Notes under the pieces: model-generated
Database searches by the model: none
Seen by the model: the letters and a program-made list of their open reading frames with translations, nothing else
What the model was told of the DNA's origin: nothing
In this document: positions 35,473-45,053 of the stretch, piece after piece
Layout of the letters: every line of letters starts with the position of its first letter
Numbering within the stretch: the stretch's first letter is position 1
Assembly: GCF_001586165.1 (NCBI RefSeq)
Contig: NZ_CP014608.1
Span: forward strand, 248,001-312,000
Length of the DNA: 64,000 nucleotides
From: Obesumbacterium proteus
Lineage (GTDB): Bacteria > Pseudomonadota > Gammaproteobacteria > Enterobacterales > Enterobacteriaceae
Direction of reading: 5' to 3'
Position numbers and translations under genes: made by a program

Positions 35473-36330
35473 TCAGATCCAAATTGAAAGCGCAATACCG
35501 ATAAACAACACCAGTCCCGCATAGTTGTTATTCAAGAAAGCTTGGAAGCAAGGCATGCGCTCACGCAGTGCAATCAGCTTCTGCTGATGAATAAACAGCG
35601 CCCCAGCCAGTAAAATGCCCCAGTAATAAGCGCCGCTCAGCTGGTTTAAATAACCAATCCACACCATTAACAACAGCGTCGCCAGCTGTAACAAGCCAAT
35701 GATGAGCTTATCAAAGCGGCCAAATAGAATCGCCGTAGACTTGATGCCAATGCGGAGATCGTCGTCTCTATCCACCATCGCATACTGGGTGTCATAGGCT
35801 ACCGTCCAGCAAATATTCGCCAGAAACAGCAGCCAGCAACTTAGCGGCAAACTTTCGCTTACGGCGGCATACGCCATCGGGATTGACCATCCAAACGCCA
35901 TACCCAGCACAACCTGTGGTAAATGGGTAAAGCGTTTCATAAAGGGATAGACCCAAGCCAGCGCAAGAGCCGCAACCGATAGCCAAATCGTCATGGCGTT
36001 CAGCGTTAACACCAGCCCAAAAGAAACCAGCACCAGCGCCACAAACAGAATCTTGCTCTCTTTCTCCGTCACTGCGCCACTTGGCAATGGACGATGCGCC
36101 GTGCGCTTAACGTGACCGTCTACACGACGATCGGCAAAGTCATTAACCACACATCCGGCGGCACGCATGAAAAAGACACCCAGCGTAAATACCACCAGCA
36201 GCTTTAGGCTCGGAATTTGACCGCCCGCAAGCCACAAAGCCCAATAGGTTGGCCAGAGCAATAATAGCGAACCAATCGGCTTATCAATTCTCATCAGGCG
36301 ACAATAGGCCTGCCATTTGGTTTGAGTCAC
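35473..36330 (-). CDS. ubiA: 4-hydroxybenzoate polyprenyltransferase
   Basis: 285 residues, nine membrane helices. The two aspartate-rich motifs of the family are visible: NDFADRRVDGHV and DTQYAMVDRDDD. It prenylates 4-hydroxybenzoate with octaprenyl diphosphate in ubiquinone synthesis. Follows ubiC on the same strand with a 36-bp gap. Confidence 0.97.
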   Translation of the reverse strand: MTQTKWQAYCRLMRIDKPIGSLLLLWPTYWALWLAGGQIPSLKLLVVFTLGVFFMRAAGCVVNDFADRRVDGHVKRTAHRPLPSGAVTEKESKILFVALVLVSFGLVLTLNAMTIWLSVAALALAWVYPFMKRFTHLPQVVLGMAFGWSIPMAYAAVSESLPLSCWLLFLANICWTVAYDTQYAMVDRDDDLRIGIKSTAILFGRFDKLIIGLLQLATLLLMVWIGYLNQLSGAYYWGILLAGALFIHQQKLIALRERMPCFQAFLNNNYAGLVLFIGIALSIWI

Positions 36331-36366
36331 GAATCCCTCCAGTCATTCATTCCAATGATGACGACA

Positions 36367-36882
36367 TCACAATTCATTATTAACACCATACAACGGAGAC
36401 TCAGACAAAAAAAGTTCGGTTAACAACAAAGGTTTACCCGACAAACGTAAACGGCTGCGCCGCGCCCACAGTTCTCCTTGGGAACCCACCTGAATAAAAT
36501 CACGCGTAAGCTCCGCCGCGTTGAACAAATAGCGCCCAAGTGGAACCGTGCCCAACGTCAATAAGGAAACCTCTTCCCCGGTAAGAGACGTTTCAGGGAT
36601 CAGCGTGCGGCCAAACAGCCACGGCACATTATCACCACACAATAAAACTTCGCGTAGCCAAAAGCGCTCACAGTTCGGAAGCTGCATGGCTTCTTCGCCT
36701 AAAGATTGAACCGTGATAAAACCTTCACGCCGTGGAACGATAGTGACTTTGTCGCAGTAGCGCTCGAAGCGCGCGGTCATGGATTGACACTCGCCCAACC
36801 AACTGTGCTGCTGCGCAGTCAAATCGACTTCATGAATGGGGTGCCAATGAGTAACGTCCAACGACGGATGACAGTCAGTCAT
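36367..36882 (-). CDS. ubiC: Chorismate pyruvate-lyase
   Basis: 171 residues from MTDCHPSLDVTHWHPIHEVD (ATG 36882, GGAG upstream); an ATG at 36945 would add 21 residues absent from the family (E. coli 165). Conserved segments are FWLREVLLCGDNVPWLFGRT, LGRYLF and LWARRSRLRLSGKPLLLTEL. It makes 4-hydroxybenzoate and pyruvate from chorismate, feeding UbiA. Cytosolic. Confidence 0.93.
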   Translation of the reverse strand: MTDCHPSLDVTHWHPIHEVDLTAQQHSWLGECQSMTARFERYCDKVTIVPRREGFITVQSLGEEAMQLPNCERFWLREVLLCGDNVPWLFGRTLIPETSLTGEEVSLLTLGTVPLGRYLFNAAELTRDFIQVGSQGELWARRSRLRLSGKPLLLTELFLSESPLYGVNNEL

Positions 36883-37023
36883 TCCGGTGACTCCAAAGCA
36901 GAATTTAGCGCCGACCCTCGCCCACGCTGAAAATGGGAGGTTCATTGTAACTCAGATTACCCGACGTAGGCAGAGCAGTAGCAATAGATGATCAATTTGG
37001 TAACAAAGAAGGAAAATCTAAAA

Positions 37024-37050
37024 CAAAAAAAGGTGCCCCGAAGGGCACCC
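37024..37050 (-). terminator. Terminator of the malK-lamB-malM operon
   Basis: On the minus strand GGTGCCC pairs with GGGCACC around CGAA-type loop and is followed by a run of T. It lies 31 bp after the malM stop. Confidence 0.88.
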
Positions 37051-37080
37051 AGTCAAAGAGCCAGCTTTCACAGCGCGGGT

Positions 37081-38022
37081 TTAACCCTTGCCTTTCACGC
37101 TGTGAATAAAGGTTTCACGGGCAGTGGTTGAACCAAGTTGTTCGGCTTCATTCATCAATTTCAATGCTTTATCAATATCTCCGCCTTTCACCGCATCACG
37201 GATACCTTTATTGAAATATTCGTCAGTATCTTTGAGCATTGGCTGAGCCGGTTTTGCTGGCGCGGCAGCAACCGGAGCCGCGGCAGCGCCTACCACTACG
37301 GGCTGCTCTTTGGCCGCCATCGGCAAGATCCCGCCGATCATCACGTTACCGGTGTTCTGTTCTGCCTTCACTTTGATCTTGATCGTGCCCGTAGACTGAT
37401 GGATCGCGATCGGATCAGGAATATTTGGCACCGCATTTCCTACCCCAGCCGCATAGGCTTTGGCAGGATCAACCATTTGGGTTGTTTTGGCTAAATCCTG
37501 CGAGGTGGTGTAGATCACCATATAGATCTGTTTTTGCCCTAACGCAGGCGTTAATTTCAGCGTGCCTTCCAGACGATCGCCGCTCATCACACCTGGTTGT
37601 TGATAACTGAAATAGCTGCTTGGATAAAATGCCGCAGGCCGCATATTTTCATCTAAAACCATTACGCTTGGGGCATAGACTCTTTTGCCTTCCACTAAGC
37701 TGCTGATGGTAATTTCAAGTGAGCCCCGATCGGCCGGTAATGCAAAAGCCCCCACCGCCCCTTGGATATCACCGACGTGCAACTGCGCGCTGCTGCTGGT
37801 TAAGGTTGCCGTTTTCGTTACTGGAGGAACCAACGGCTCCCATGGTAGCTGGTGTAACGTATTGGCAGGGATAGCCGGTGCTGTAGCAACATTCGCAGGT
37901 TGGATGGCGCTATCTGCCTGAACGCTAAGCGGCATAGCGCTGAACATCGCCAAGGCTACGCTCAACGCGATGGTATTCTTTTTCATGACAGCTTTGATTT
38001 TATTATTCATTTTGCTTTTCAT
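37081..38022 (-). CDS. malM: Maltose operon periplasmic protein MalM
   Basis: 313 residues from ATG 38022 (AAGGTGG upstream); a longer reading to 38115 overlaps the lamB end and is unlikely. A signal peptide with LSVALAMFSAMPLSVQA precedes the mature part. Conserved segments with E. coli MalM (306 residues) are FYPSSYFSYQQPGVMSGDRL, LTPALGQKQIYMVIYTTSQD, and the end ALKLMNEAEQLGSTTARETF then IHSVKGKG. The Ala/Pro-rich linker is typical. Location periplasmic; the exact role is unknown. Last gene of the operon. Confidence 0.93.
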   Translation of the reverse strand: MKSKMNNKIKAVMKKNTIALSVALAMFSAMPLSVQADSAIQPANVATAPAIPANTLHQLPWEPLVPPVTKTATLTSSSAQLHVGDIQGAVGAFALPADRGSLEITISSLVEGKRVYAPSVMVLDENMRPAAFYPSSYFSYQQPGVMSGDRLEGTLKLTPALGQKQIYMVIYTTSQDLAKTTQMVDPAKAYAAGVGNAVPNIPDPIAIHQSTGTIKIKVKAEQNTGNVMIGGILPMAAKEQPVVVGAAAAPVAAAPAKPAQPMLKDTDEYFNKGIRDAVKGGDIDKALKLMNEAEQLGSTTARETFIHSVKGKG

Positions 38023-38118
38023 TATGAACCACCTTAGAGACAACTCGGCTGCTATGGCAAGAAAGCAGCCCAGCTCAATCAAACGCGGCGGGATCGTCCC
38101 GCCGCCGTCAAACAACTG

Positions 38119-39414
38119 TTACCACCAAACTTCCATCTGCGCGCCGAAGGTGACTTCATCGTCATTTCCGCGGCTGAATTTGTGGGTGTTGTTATCGTTG
38201 TATGCAACGCCGTCGCTGTAACCGGTGTCGGTATTCGTTGCATAACCCCATTTCTCATCCCATTTCGCGTAGGTTGCGAACAGGCGGATTGCCGGACGTG
38301 ACCAGATGCTATCGCCAGCCTGCCACTGCTGTGCCAACGTCACTTTGTACTGGTTGTTGTTATCGCCAGTGCGCTGTGATTTCACGTTGTCATAGCCGAA
38401 CTCCATCAAGGTGCTCATGATTGGCGTCCATTTGTACATTGGGCGAATACCTGCGGTGTACCATGTGGTACCGTTTTTATCGTCGCGATCGATATCCTGA
38501 TACATGCCCACGTACATCAATGCCCACTTATCATTGAAGTCGATACCACCGTGATCCAGAACGCGGATCATATGACCGTTGTTGTTGATGCTGGAGCCTT
38601 CGGAGTGACCTGAGTTATTTGAGGTCATGGAGTCAGTCGCATACTGCACGACAAATTTGTTAAAGCCGCTGTAGATTGACTGGGTATGTTCTGCGGTCAC
38701 CATGACGCCGTCTTTCGAGGCATCTTTGGCACGATGGTAACCATCGGTTGGGTTAGAACGACCGTAGTCAAAACCTAATTCCAGCGTACCGCCCGGGTTG
38801 GTTTCCAAACCGGCTAAACGCACGTCGTAAACGTCGTTGGCGGTGTCTTTAACTAAATCACGCTGCTGCTGGGAGCTGAAGCTGGTTGAACCGCCGGTTT
38901 CAGTGTTACGCGTTGCGGCGATGGACAGTTTGCCGAAGCCCAGATCGATGTTCTCTAAACCTGCACCCGGACCTGAAATATCCCAGTAGTAGAAGTCGAT
39001 CATATGAACGTCATGACGTTGGTAGAAGCGCTTACCCGCCCACAGCGTGGAGCCCGGCGCCCACTCGATGACGTTTTTGGCCTGAATGTTGGCTTCACGG
39101 AAGGCAGGATCTGTCGCTTCCCAGTCATTGGTCTGCTGCACGGAGTACGCTACGTTGGTATCAAAGTAGAAGCTCTTATCGCCGTCTTTCCATAGCTCTT
39201 GACCCAGCTTCAACTCCGCATAGGTTTCACATTCGTTACCCAAACGGTATTTGCTTTGAGCTCCCGTCGCTTTGAAACACTGTTGTTCGCCACCGCTTCC
39301 AGTCCAGCCGATACCGGAACGCGCGTAACCATGGAAATCTACAGCCAGTGCCTGTGTTGACAGCATCGCACTCGCAACAGCCAGTGCTAAAGGTACCTTG
39401 CGCAAAGTCATCAT
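38119..39414 (-). CDS. lamB: Maltoporin LamB
   Basis: 431 residues from the second of three tandem ATGs (39417, 39414, 39411) just after AGGAG; 39411 has the best spacing, so the start could shift by one codon. Signal peptide ends TQALA before VDFHGYARSGIGWTG. Barrel segments such as FKFSRGNDDEVTFGA-like C-terminus ending in W (MEVWW) are typical. An 18-stranded trimeric porin in the outer membrane for maltodextrins, also a phage receptor in E. coli. Co-transcribed with malK. Confidence 0.95.
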   Translation of the reverse strand: MMTLRKVPLALAVASAMLSTQALAVDFHGYARSGIGWTGSGGEQQCFKATGAQSKYRLGNECETYAELKLGQELWKDGDKSFYFDTNVAYSVQQTNDWEATDPAFREANIQAKNVIEWAPGSTLWAGKRFYQRHDVHMIDFYYWDISGPGAGLENIDLGFGKLSIAATRNTETGGSTSFSSQQQRDLVKDTANDVYDVRLAGLETNPGGTLELGFDYGRSNPTDGYHRAKDASKDGVMVTAEHTQSIYSGFNKFVVQYATDSMTSNNSGHSEGSSINNNGHMIRVLDHGGIDFNDKWALMYVGMYQDIDRDDKNGTTWYTAGIRPMYKWTPIMSTLMEFGYDNVKSQRTGDNNNQYKVTLAQQWQAGDSIWSRPAIRLFATYAKWDEKWGYATNTDTGYSDGVAYNDNNTHKFSRGNDDEVTFGAQMEVWW

Positions 39415-39514
39415 CATTCTCCTGAAGGGGTTGCCTGACGGCATAAAGTTATAAGTGTTCTTTGTTCAACGTATGGTCTAACGTATTGTTAACTAACATC
39501 TCTCTAACCCAGAG

Positions 39515-40624
39515 CTAGACACCTAGCTCCTTATGCAGCCGTCGGCAAGCGACACCATCTTCTCGGAACAGATGACAGCGTTCAGGTGGCAGGCCAATGG
39601 CAAATTTTGCACCTTCGTTTACCAGCACCACGTCGTTCTGGCGGTAAACAAGGTTTTGACGAATCGCGGGGATCTGAATATGAATTTGGGTTTCGTTGCC
39701 TAACTGCTCAACAACCTGAACATCCCCTTCCAAGGTGACTTCAGCATCATGACTCGGCAGTAAATGCTCAGGGCGGATCCCCAGTGAGAGGTTGCCGCCC
39801 ACCTGCACATCCGTGCCTTCAACCGGCAGCCATACTAATTGGCGGTTAGGTAATTCAATCTGAACGCGCTGCGGTTCTGCAGCGGTCACTTTGACCGGTA
39901 GGAAATTCATTTTTGGCGAGCCGATAAAGCCCGCAACGAAACGGTTCGCCGGATAGTGGTAAAGCTCCAGTGGCTTACCGATCTGCGCAACGCTGCCGCC
40001 ATCCAACACCACAATTTTGTCGGCCAACGTCATGGCTTCGACCTGATCGTGGGTGACATAAATCATGGTGCGCTCTAGGCGCTTATGTAGACGGGAAATC
40101 TCGATACGCATTTGCACACGCAAAGCGGCATCTAGGTTTGATAACGGTTCATCCAGCAGGAATACGTCGGGTTCAGCCACCAGCGTTCGGCCAATTGCGA
40201 CGCGCTGACGCTGACCACCGGATAACGCTTTAGGGCGACGATCGAGCAAATGCGCCAGTTGCAGCACTTCAGAAACCTGATTCACCCGCTGGGTAATCTC
40301 TGACTTTTTGGTGCCCGCCAGCTTGAGGCCAAACGACATATTGTCGGCAACAGACAGATGTGGATACAGAGCGTAAGACTGAAAAACCATGCCGATGCCG
40401 CGCTCAGCGGGCGGCACTTCATTCATGCGCTTGCCTGCAATGAGTAGTTCACCAGAAGTGATATCTTCCAAACCTGCAATCATGCGCAGCAGTGTCGACT
40501 TACCACAGCCAGACGGCCCAACAAAAACCACAAACTCGCCGTCTTGGATTTCAAGGTTAACGTCTTTAGAAATGACGACGTCTCCGTAAGCCTTATATAC
40601 GTTTCGCAGTGCTACGCTCGCCAT
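39515..40624 (-). CDS. malK: Maltose/maltodextrin ABC transporter ATPase MalK
   Basis: 369 residues. Walker A GPSGCGKST, signature LSGGQRQRVAIGR, Walker B VFLLDEPLSNLDAAL, and the C-terminal regulatory TOBE part (LSLGIRPEHLLP). The homodimer powers MalFG and also holds MalT inactive when transport is idle. First gene of the malK-lamB-malM operon, divergent from malE. Confidence 0.97.
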   Translation of the reverse strand: MASVALRNVYKAYGDVVISKDVNLEIQDGEFVVFVGPSGCGKSTLLRMIAGLEDITSGELLIAGKRMNEVPPAERGIGMVFQSYALYPHLSVADNMSFGLKLAGTKKSEITQRVNQVSEVLQLAHLLDRRPKALSGGQRQRVAIGRTLVAEPDVFLLDEPLSNLDAALRVQMRIEISRLHKRLERTMIYVTHDQVEAMTLADKIVVLDGGSVAQIGKPLELYHYPANRFVAGFIGSPKMNFLPVKVTAAEPQRVQIELPNRQLVWLPVEGTDVQVGGNLSLGIRPEHLLPSHDAEVTLEGDVQVVEQLGNETQIHIQIPAIRQNLVYRQNDVVLVNEGAKFAIGLPPERCHLFREDGVACRRLHKELGV

Positions 40625-41129
40625 GCGTTACTCCTGTCTGTCACTAATGAGGTCCACTAACGCGACATCTCAGCGGGCCTAATCCTTAGCCTTGCCGTTC
40701 AGCAGATGCGCCTTATCGATTGCTGCCGATAGTGCGCGTTAAGCAAAGAAGCGTAATCATCCGTAACAAAGTTTTTCATGGGGGAGGAGATAGGAGGATG
40801 AGAGAAAATAGCGTGCGGTGAAAAGTTCATACCTTTCAGTGAATTCGTGATCCTGCTTGCAAAAATAACCCTGTGATTTTGTGTCTACATCCACAGAATA
40901 GGCGGTAGTGTTAAGTAGATCACAAGAAACCCCCTTGGGGCGTAGAAGGGGGGAGGATGAGAAGCAATCTCGTGTAAAGGAGTATGGCACTGCATCAGAA
41001 ATCCCCTACAAGCAGGGGGCTAACAACGATTCGTACTCTACGGCTTATCTGAACCGCTTCGGCCTCCATGCTCGGTGGTACAGACATCAACTCATACCTC
41101 GACAGAAACAGAACAAGAAGGATTGGATA
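40625..41129. promoter_or_regulatory. Divergent malK/malE control region with MalT boxes and CRP-type sites
   Basis: About 505 bp. MalT-box-like sequences (core GGAKGA) are GGGGAGGAG at 40781-40789, GGAGGATGAG at 40793-40802 and GGGAGGATGAG at 40951-40961. A CRP-type site TGTTA-N6-TCACA lies at 40909-40924, and another half-site TGTGA at 40872. This is the E. coli arrangement, where MalT and CRP jointly activate both operons over a shared nucleoprotein complex. Confidence 0.8.
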
Positions 41130-42320
41130 ATGACTAAGAAATCAGGCATCAGAACGCTCGCCCTTTCGGCTCTGGCTACGCTGGTTCTCTCCTCTTCCGC
41201 GTTCGCTAAAATTGAAGAAGGCAAACTGGTTATCTGGATTAACGGCGATAAAGGCTATAACGGCCTGGCCGAAGTCGGTAAAAAGTTTGAGAAAGAAACC
41301 GGTATCAAAGTGCTGATTGAGCATCCAGACAAGCTGGAAGAAAAATTCCCGCAGGTCGCGGCTACCGGCGATGGTCCTGATATCATTTTCTGGGCTCATG
41401 ACCGTTTCGGGGGTTATGCACAGTCTGGCCTGTTGGCTGAAATCCATCCTTCTAAAGCTTTCCAAGAGAAGCTTTATCCGTTCACGTGGGACGCCGTTCG
41501 TTTTAACGGCAAACTGATTGCTTATCCCGTCGCTGTTGAAGCGCTGTCGCTGATTTATAACAAAGACCTTCTGCCTGAGCCGCCAGAAACGTGGGAAGAA
41601 ATCCCAGCGTTAGACAAAGAACTGCGTGCTAAAGGCAAAAGCGCCATCATGTGGAATCTACAAGAACCGTACTTCACTTGGCCAATCATCGCAGCCGACG
41701 GCGGCTATGCCTTCAAATATGATAACGGCACCTACAACATCAAAGATGTGGGCGTGAACAATGCGGGCTCTCAGGCTGGCCTCCAGTTCATCGTTGATTT
41801 GGTGAAAAATAAGCATATCAATGCTGATACCGATTACTCCATCGCTGAAGCCGCGTTCAATAAGGGACAAACCGCGATGACCATCAACGGTCCTTGGGCG
41901 TGGTCTAACATCGATAAGAGCAACATCAACTATGGCGTTGCCCTGCTGCCAACCTTTAAAGGCCACCCATCCAAACCGTTTGTTGGCGTGCTCAGCGCAG
42001 GCATCAACGCCGCTAGCCCGAATAAAGAGCTGGCCACCGAGTTCTTGGAAAACTACCTGATGACCAATGCCGGTCTGGAACAGGTTAACAAAGATAAGCC
42101 ACTCGGCGCGGTTGCCCTGAAGTCTTACCAAGAAACGTTGGAAAAAGATCCGAAGATCGCCGCCACCATGCAAAACGCCCAAAAAGGCGAAATCATGCCA
42201 AACATCCCGCAGATGAGCGCCTTCTGGTACGCCGAGCGTAGCGCCATTATCAACGCGGTAAATGGACGTCAGAGCGTGAAAGAAGCATTAACCGGCGCAG
42301 AGCAACGCATCGCCAAGTAA
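41130..42320 (+). CDS. malE: Maltose/maltodextrin-binding protein MalE
   Basis: 396 residues from ATG 41130 (AAGGA upstream), same length as E. coli; an upstream open frame to 40908 lies in the promoter region. Signal peptide ends SSSAFA before KIEEGKLVIWINGDKGYNG. Ligand-contact segments WAHDRFGGYAQSG, NLQEPYFTWPIIAADGGYAF and NIPQMSAFWYA are conserved. Periplasmic receptor for maltose transport and for chemotaxis via Tar in E. coli. Confidence 0.97.
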   Translation: MTKKSGIRTLALSALATLVLSSSAFAKIEEGKLVIWINGDKGYNGLAEVGKKFEKETGIKVLIEHPDKLEEKFPQVAATGDGPDIIFWAHDRFGGYAQSGLLAEIHPSKAFQEKLYPFTWDAVRFNGKLIAYPVAVEALSLIYNKDLLPEPPETWEEIPALDKELRAKGKSAIMWNLQEPYFTWPIIAADGGYAFKYDNGTYNIKDVGVNNAGSQAGLQFIVDLVKNKHINADTDYSIAEAAFNKGQTAMTINGPWAWSNIDKSNINYGVALLPTFKGHPSKPFVGVLSAGINAASPNKELATEFLENYLMTNAGLEQVNKDKPLGAVALKSYQETLEKDPKIAATMQNAQKGEIMPNIPQMSAFWYAERSAIINAVNGRQSVKEALTGAEQRIAK

Positions 42321-42334
42321 GTTCATCAGTAAAT

Positions 42335-42408
42335 GACCCCACTCTAACCCTCCCCTTCACCGGGGAGGGAATTGCTCAGAGATCTCGGAATGGGCTGGAG
42401 AGGGGCTG
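42335..42408. repeat. Dispersed GC-rich palindromic element in the malE-malF gap
   Basis: GACCCCACTCTAACCCTCCC, a hairpin CCCTCCCC/GGGGAGGG, then a degenerate second arm ending AGAGGGGCT. It is a shorter, diverged copy of the element at 12316. E. coli also has REP sequences in the malE-malF gap, where they stabilise upstream mRNA and lower downstream expression. Confidence 0.75.
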
Positions 42409-42469
42409 AACACCGAATTTTAAGTTGTCCGTAACCGCCTCCGGCGTAAGAGAAATGAGGGAGAGTTTT

Positions 42470-44041
42470 ATGTCGTTATCCCATACAGAATATCCAATCG
42501 CGAAGCCGGATAAATGGTGGCAGAGTGACATACTAAAATGGATAGTTATCGCCGCCATGTGCCTGTTTACGGGCTATCTCACCATTGTGATGTACGCACA
42601 AGGCGAGTACCTGTTTGCCATGTTGACGCTGGTTTTGCTGGGGTCAGGGCTGTACATTTTTGCCAATCGCAAGGCCTACGCGTGGCGCTATGTCTACCCA
42701 GGGCTTGCGGGAATGGGGTTGTTCGTACTCTTTCCCCTTATCTGCACCATCGCCATCGCATTCACCAACTACAGCAGCACTAACCAGCTCACCTTTGAGC
42801 GTGCGCAATCAGTGTTAATGCAGCGTCAATTCACCACGGGTAAAACCTACGGCTTTGGCCTTTACCCCGTAGGCGAACAGTGGCGCTTACAGCTGACCAA
42901 TCCCGAAAACGATCGGCTTTATATCTCAGAGCCCTTTAGCTTCAGCGCTCAAGAACAGCGCTTAACCATGAAGCCTGAAAACACCGAACAGACGGGCGTT
43001 CGCGCTACGCTGCGGGTGATTACTCAAAACCGTCAGGCCTTAAATAACATCGTGGCAGTTTTACCTGAAAGCGGCGAATTGCGCATGAGTTCGCTGCGCC
43101 AGTTTGCTGGCACCAGCCCGCTATATACTCTTGAGCAAGACGGTGAAACGCTCAAAAATAATCAAACCGGCACCGTCTATCGCCCGAATACCGACATAGG
43201 ATTCTATCAAGCGGTGAATGCACAAGGGCAATGGGAAAATGAACAGCTCAGCCCTGGATTCACCGTTTCTATTGGCTGGAAAAACTTTTTACGCGTGGTG
43301 CAGGACGAAGGTATCCGCCAGCCGTTCGTCAGCATCTTTATCTGGACCATTATCTTTTCAGTTTTAACGGTCGTGTTCACCGTTGCCGTCGGCATGGTGC
43401 TGGCATGTGTGGTTCAGTGGGAAGCGTTAAAAGGTAAGGCGCTGTATCGCGTAATGCTCATTCTGCCTTATGCCGTACCGTCGTTTATTTCGATACTGAT
43501 CTTTAAGGGTTTGTTCAACCAAAGCTTCGGTGAAATCAACATGATGCTCAGCCATCTGTTCGGTATCAAACCTGCTTGGTTTAGCGACCCGCTCACCGCC
43601 AAGAGTATGATTCTGATCGTCAATACCTGGCTCGGCTATCCGTACATGATGATTTTGTGCATGGGCTTACTCAAAGCCATTCCAGACGATTTATACGAAG
43701 CCTCGGCAATGGACGGCGCTGGCCCAATGCAGAATTTCTTCCGCATCACGCTGCCATTGCTGATCAAGCCGTTAACGCCGCTGATGATTGCCAGTTTTGC
43801 CTTCAATTTTAATAACTTTGTTTTGATTCAGTTATTAACCAACGGCGGTCCAGATATGCTCGGAACCTCTACACCGGCGGGCTATACCGATTTGCTGGTG
43901 AGCTATACCTACCGCATCGCGTTTGAAGGCGGCGGTGGACAAGACTTTGGTTTAGCGGCAGCAATTGCCACGCTGATTTTCCTGTTGGTTGGCGCGCTGG
44001 CGATACTGAATCTGAAAGCCAGCAAAATGAATTTCGACTAA
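42470..44041 (+). CDS. malF: Maltose ABC transporter permease MalF
   Basis: 523 residues from MSLSHTEYPIAKPDKWWQSD (ATG 42470, GGAG six bases upstream); E. coli 514. Eight helices with the large periplasmic P2 loop between helices three and four (about residues 95-275). The ABC coupling motif EAA reads YEASAMDGAGPMQNFFRITLPL. Forms MalFGK2 with MalG and MalK. Confidence 0.97.
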   Translation: MSLSHTEYPIAKPDKWWQSDILKWIVIAAMCLFTGYLTIVMYAQGEYLFAMLTLVLLGSGLYIFANRKAYAWRYVYPGLAGMGLFVLFPLICTIAIAFTNYSSTNQLTFERAQSVLMQRQFTTGKTYGFGLYPVGEQWRLQLTNPENDRLYISEPFSFSAQEQRLTMKPENTEQTGVRATLRVITQNRQALNNIVAVLPESGELRMSSLRQFAGTSPLYTLEQDGETLKNNQTGTVYRPNTDIGFYQAVNAQGQWENEQLSPGFTVSIGWKNFLRVVQDEGIRQPFVSIFIWTIIFSVLTVVFTVAVGMVLACVVQWEALKGKALYRVMLILPYAVPSFISILIFKGLFNQSFGEINMMLSHLFGIKPAWFSDPLTAKSMILIVNTWLGYPYMMILCMGLLKAIPDDLYEASAMDGAGPMQNFFRITLPLLIKPLTPLMIASFAFNFNNFVLIQLLTNGGPDMLGTSTPAGYTDLLVSYTYRIAFEGGGGQDFGLAAAIATLIFLLVGALAILNLKASKMNFD

Positions 44042-44057
44042 GGAGAGGGACCACAAC

Positions 44058-44948
44058 ATGGCAATGGTTCAACCGAAATCCCAGCGTTTACGCCTGCTGT
44101 TTACACATCTGATGCTGCTGGCCTTTATCTGCACCATCATGTTTCCACTGCTGATGGTGATTGCTATCTCGCTGCGCTCTGGCAACTTTGCGACTGGCAG
44201 CCTCATTCCCGAAAATATCTCTTGGGAACACTGGCAGTTGGCGTTGGGTATGACCGTCACTAACGCAGATGGCAGCGTCACTCCGCCACCGTTCCCGGTT
44301 CTTTTATGGCTGTGGAACTCGATTAAAATCGCCGTGGTTACGGCGATAGGCATTGTGACACTCTCCACCACCTGCGCTTATGCTTTTGCTCGCATGAAGT
44401 TCAAAGGCAAAAGCTCATTGCTGAAAGGCATGCTGATATTTCAAATGTTCCCAGCCGTGCTGTCGCTAGTGGCGTTGTATGCGCTCTTTGATCGCATCGG
44501 CCAGTATGTGCCATTCCTGGGTCTTAATACCCACGGCGGCGTAATTTTCGCTTACATGGGCGGGATTGCATTGCATGTTTGGACGATTAAGGGCTATTTC
44601 GAAACTATCGATAATTCGTTAGAAGAAGCCGCGGCGCTTGATGGCGCTACGCCTTGGCAGGCTTTCCGCTTGGTGCTTTTACCGTTGTCGGTGCCTATTT
44701 TGGCGGTGGTCTTCATCTTGTCATTTATTGCCGCGATTACCGAAGTGCCGGTGGCGTCTCTGCTCTTGCGCGATGTGAATAGCTATACGTTGGCCGTCGG
44801 CATGCAGCAATACCTTAATCCGCAAAACTATCTGTGGGGTGATTTTGCCGCTGCGGCGGTGCTGTCTGCGATTCCAATTACTGCCGTATTCTTGCTGGCG
44901 CAGCGCTGGCTGGTGGGCGGACTGACGTCCGGCGGTGTGAAAGGGTAA
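44058..44948 (+). CDS. malG: Maltose ABC transporter permease MalG
   Basis: 296 residues, six helices. The EAA coupling motif reads EEAAALDGATPWQAFRLVLL, followed by PLSVPILAVVF. Last gene of the malEFG operon, 16 bp after malF with GGAGAGGG in the gap. The C-terminus (LTSGGVKG) enters the MalK dimer interface in the known structure. Confidence 0.97.
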   Translation: MAMVQPKSQRLRLLFTHLMLLAFICTIMFPLLMVIAISLRSGNFATGSLIPENISWEHWQLALGMTVTNADGSVTPPPFPVLLWLWNSIKIAVVTAIGIVTLSTTCAYAFARMKFKGKSSLLKGMLIFQMFPAVLSLVALYALFDRIGQYVPFLGLNTHGGVIFAYMGGIALHVWTIKGYFETIDNSLEEAAALDGATPWQAFRLVLLPLSVPILAVVFILSFIAAITEVPVASLLLRDVNSYTLAVGMQQYLNPQNYLWGDFAAAAVLSAIPITAVFLLAQRWLVGGLTSGGVKG

Positions 44949-45020
44949 TGCGTTAAAACCTGTGTCTTTGTTGTGCCATTGCAGTTATTCGATCCCGTTA
45001 TAGCATTCGTTGTAACGACT

Positions 45021-45050
45021 TTGGCGGCCTATTGGCCGCCTTTTCTTTTC
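45021..45050. terminator. Terminator between malG and psiE
   Basis: GGCGGCC, TATT, GGCCGCC followed by TTTTCTTTTC. It ends the malEFG transcript. Confidence 0.88.
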
Positions 45051-45053
45051 GCT

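Noticed and set aside
41658..42182. 174-codon open frame antisense to malE
   Set aside because: Complete overlap with a strongly conserved gene and no recognisable motif.
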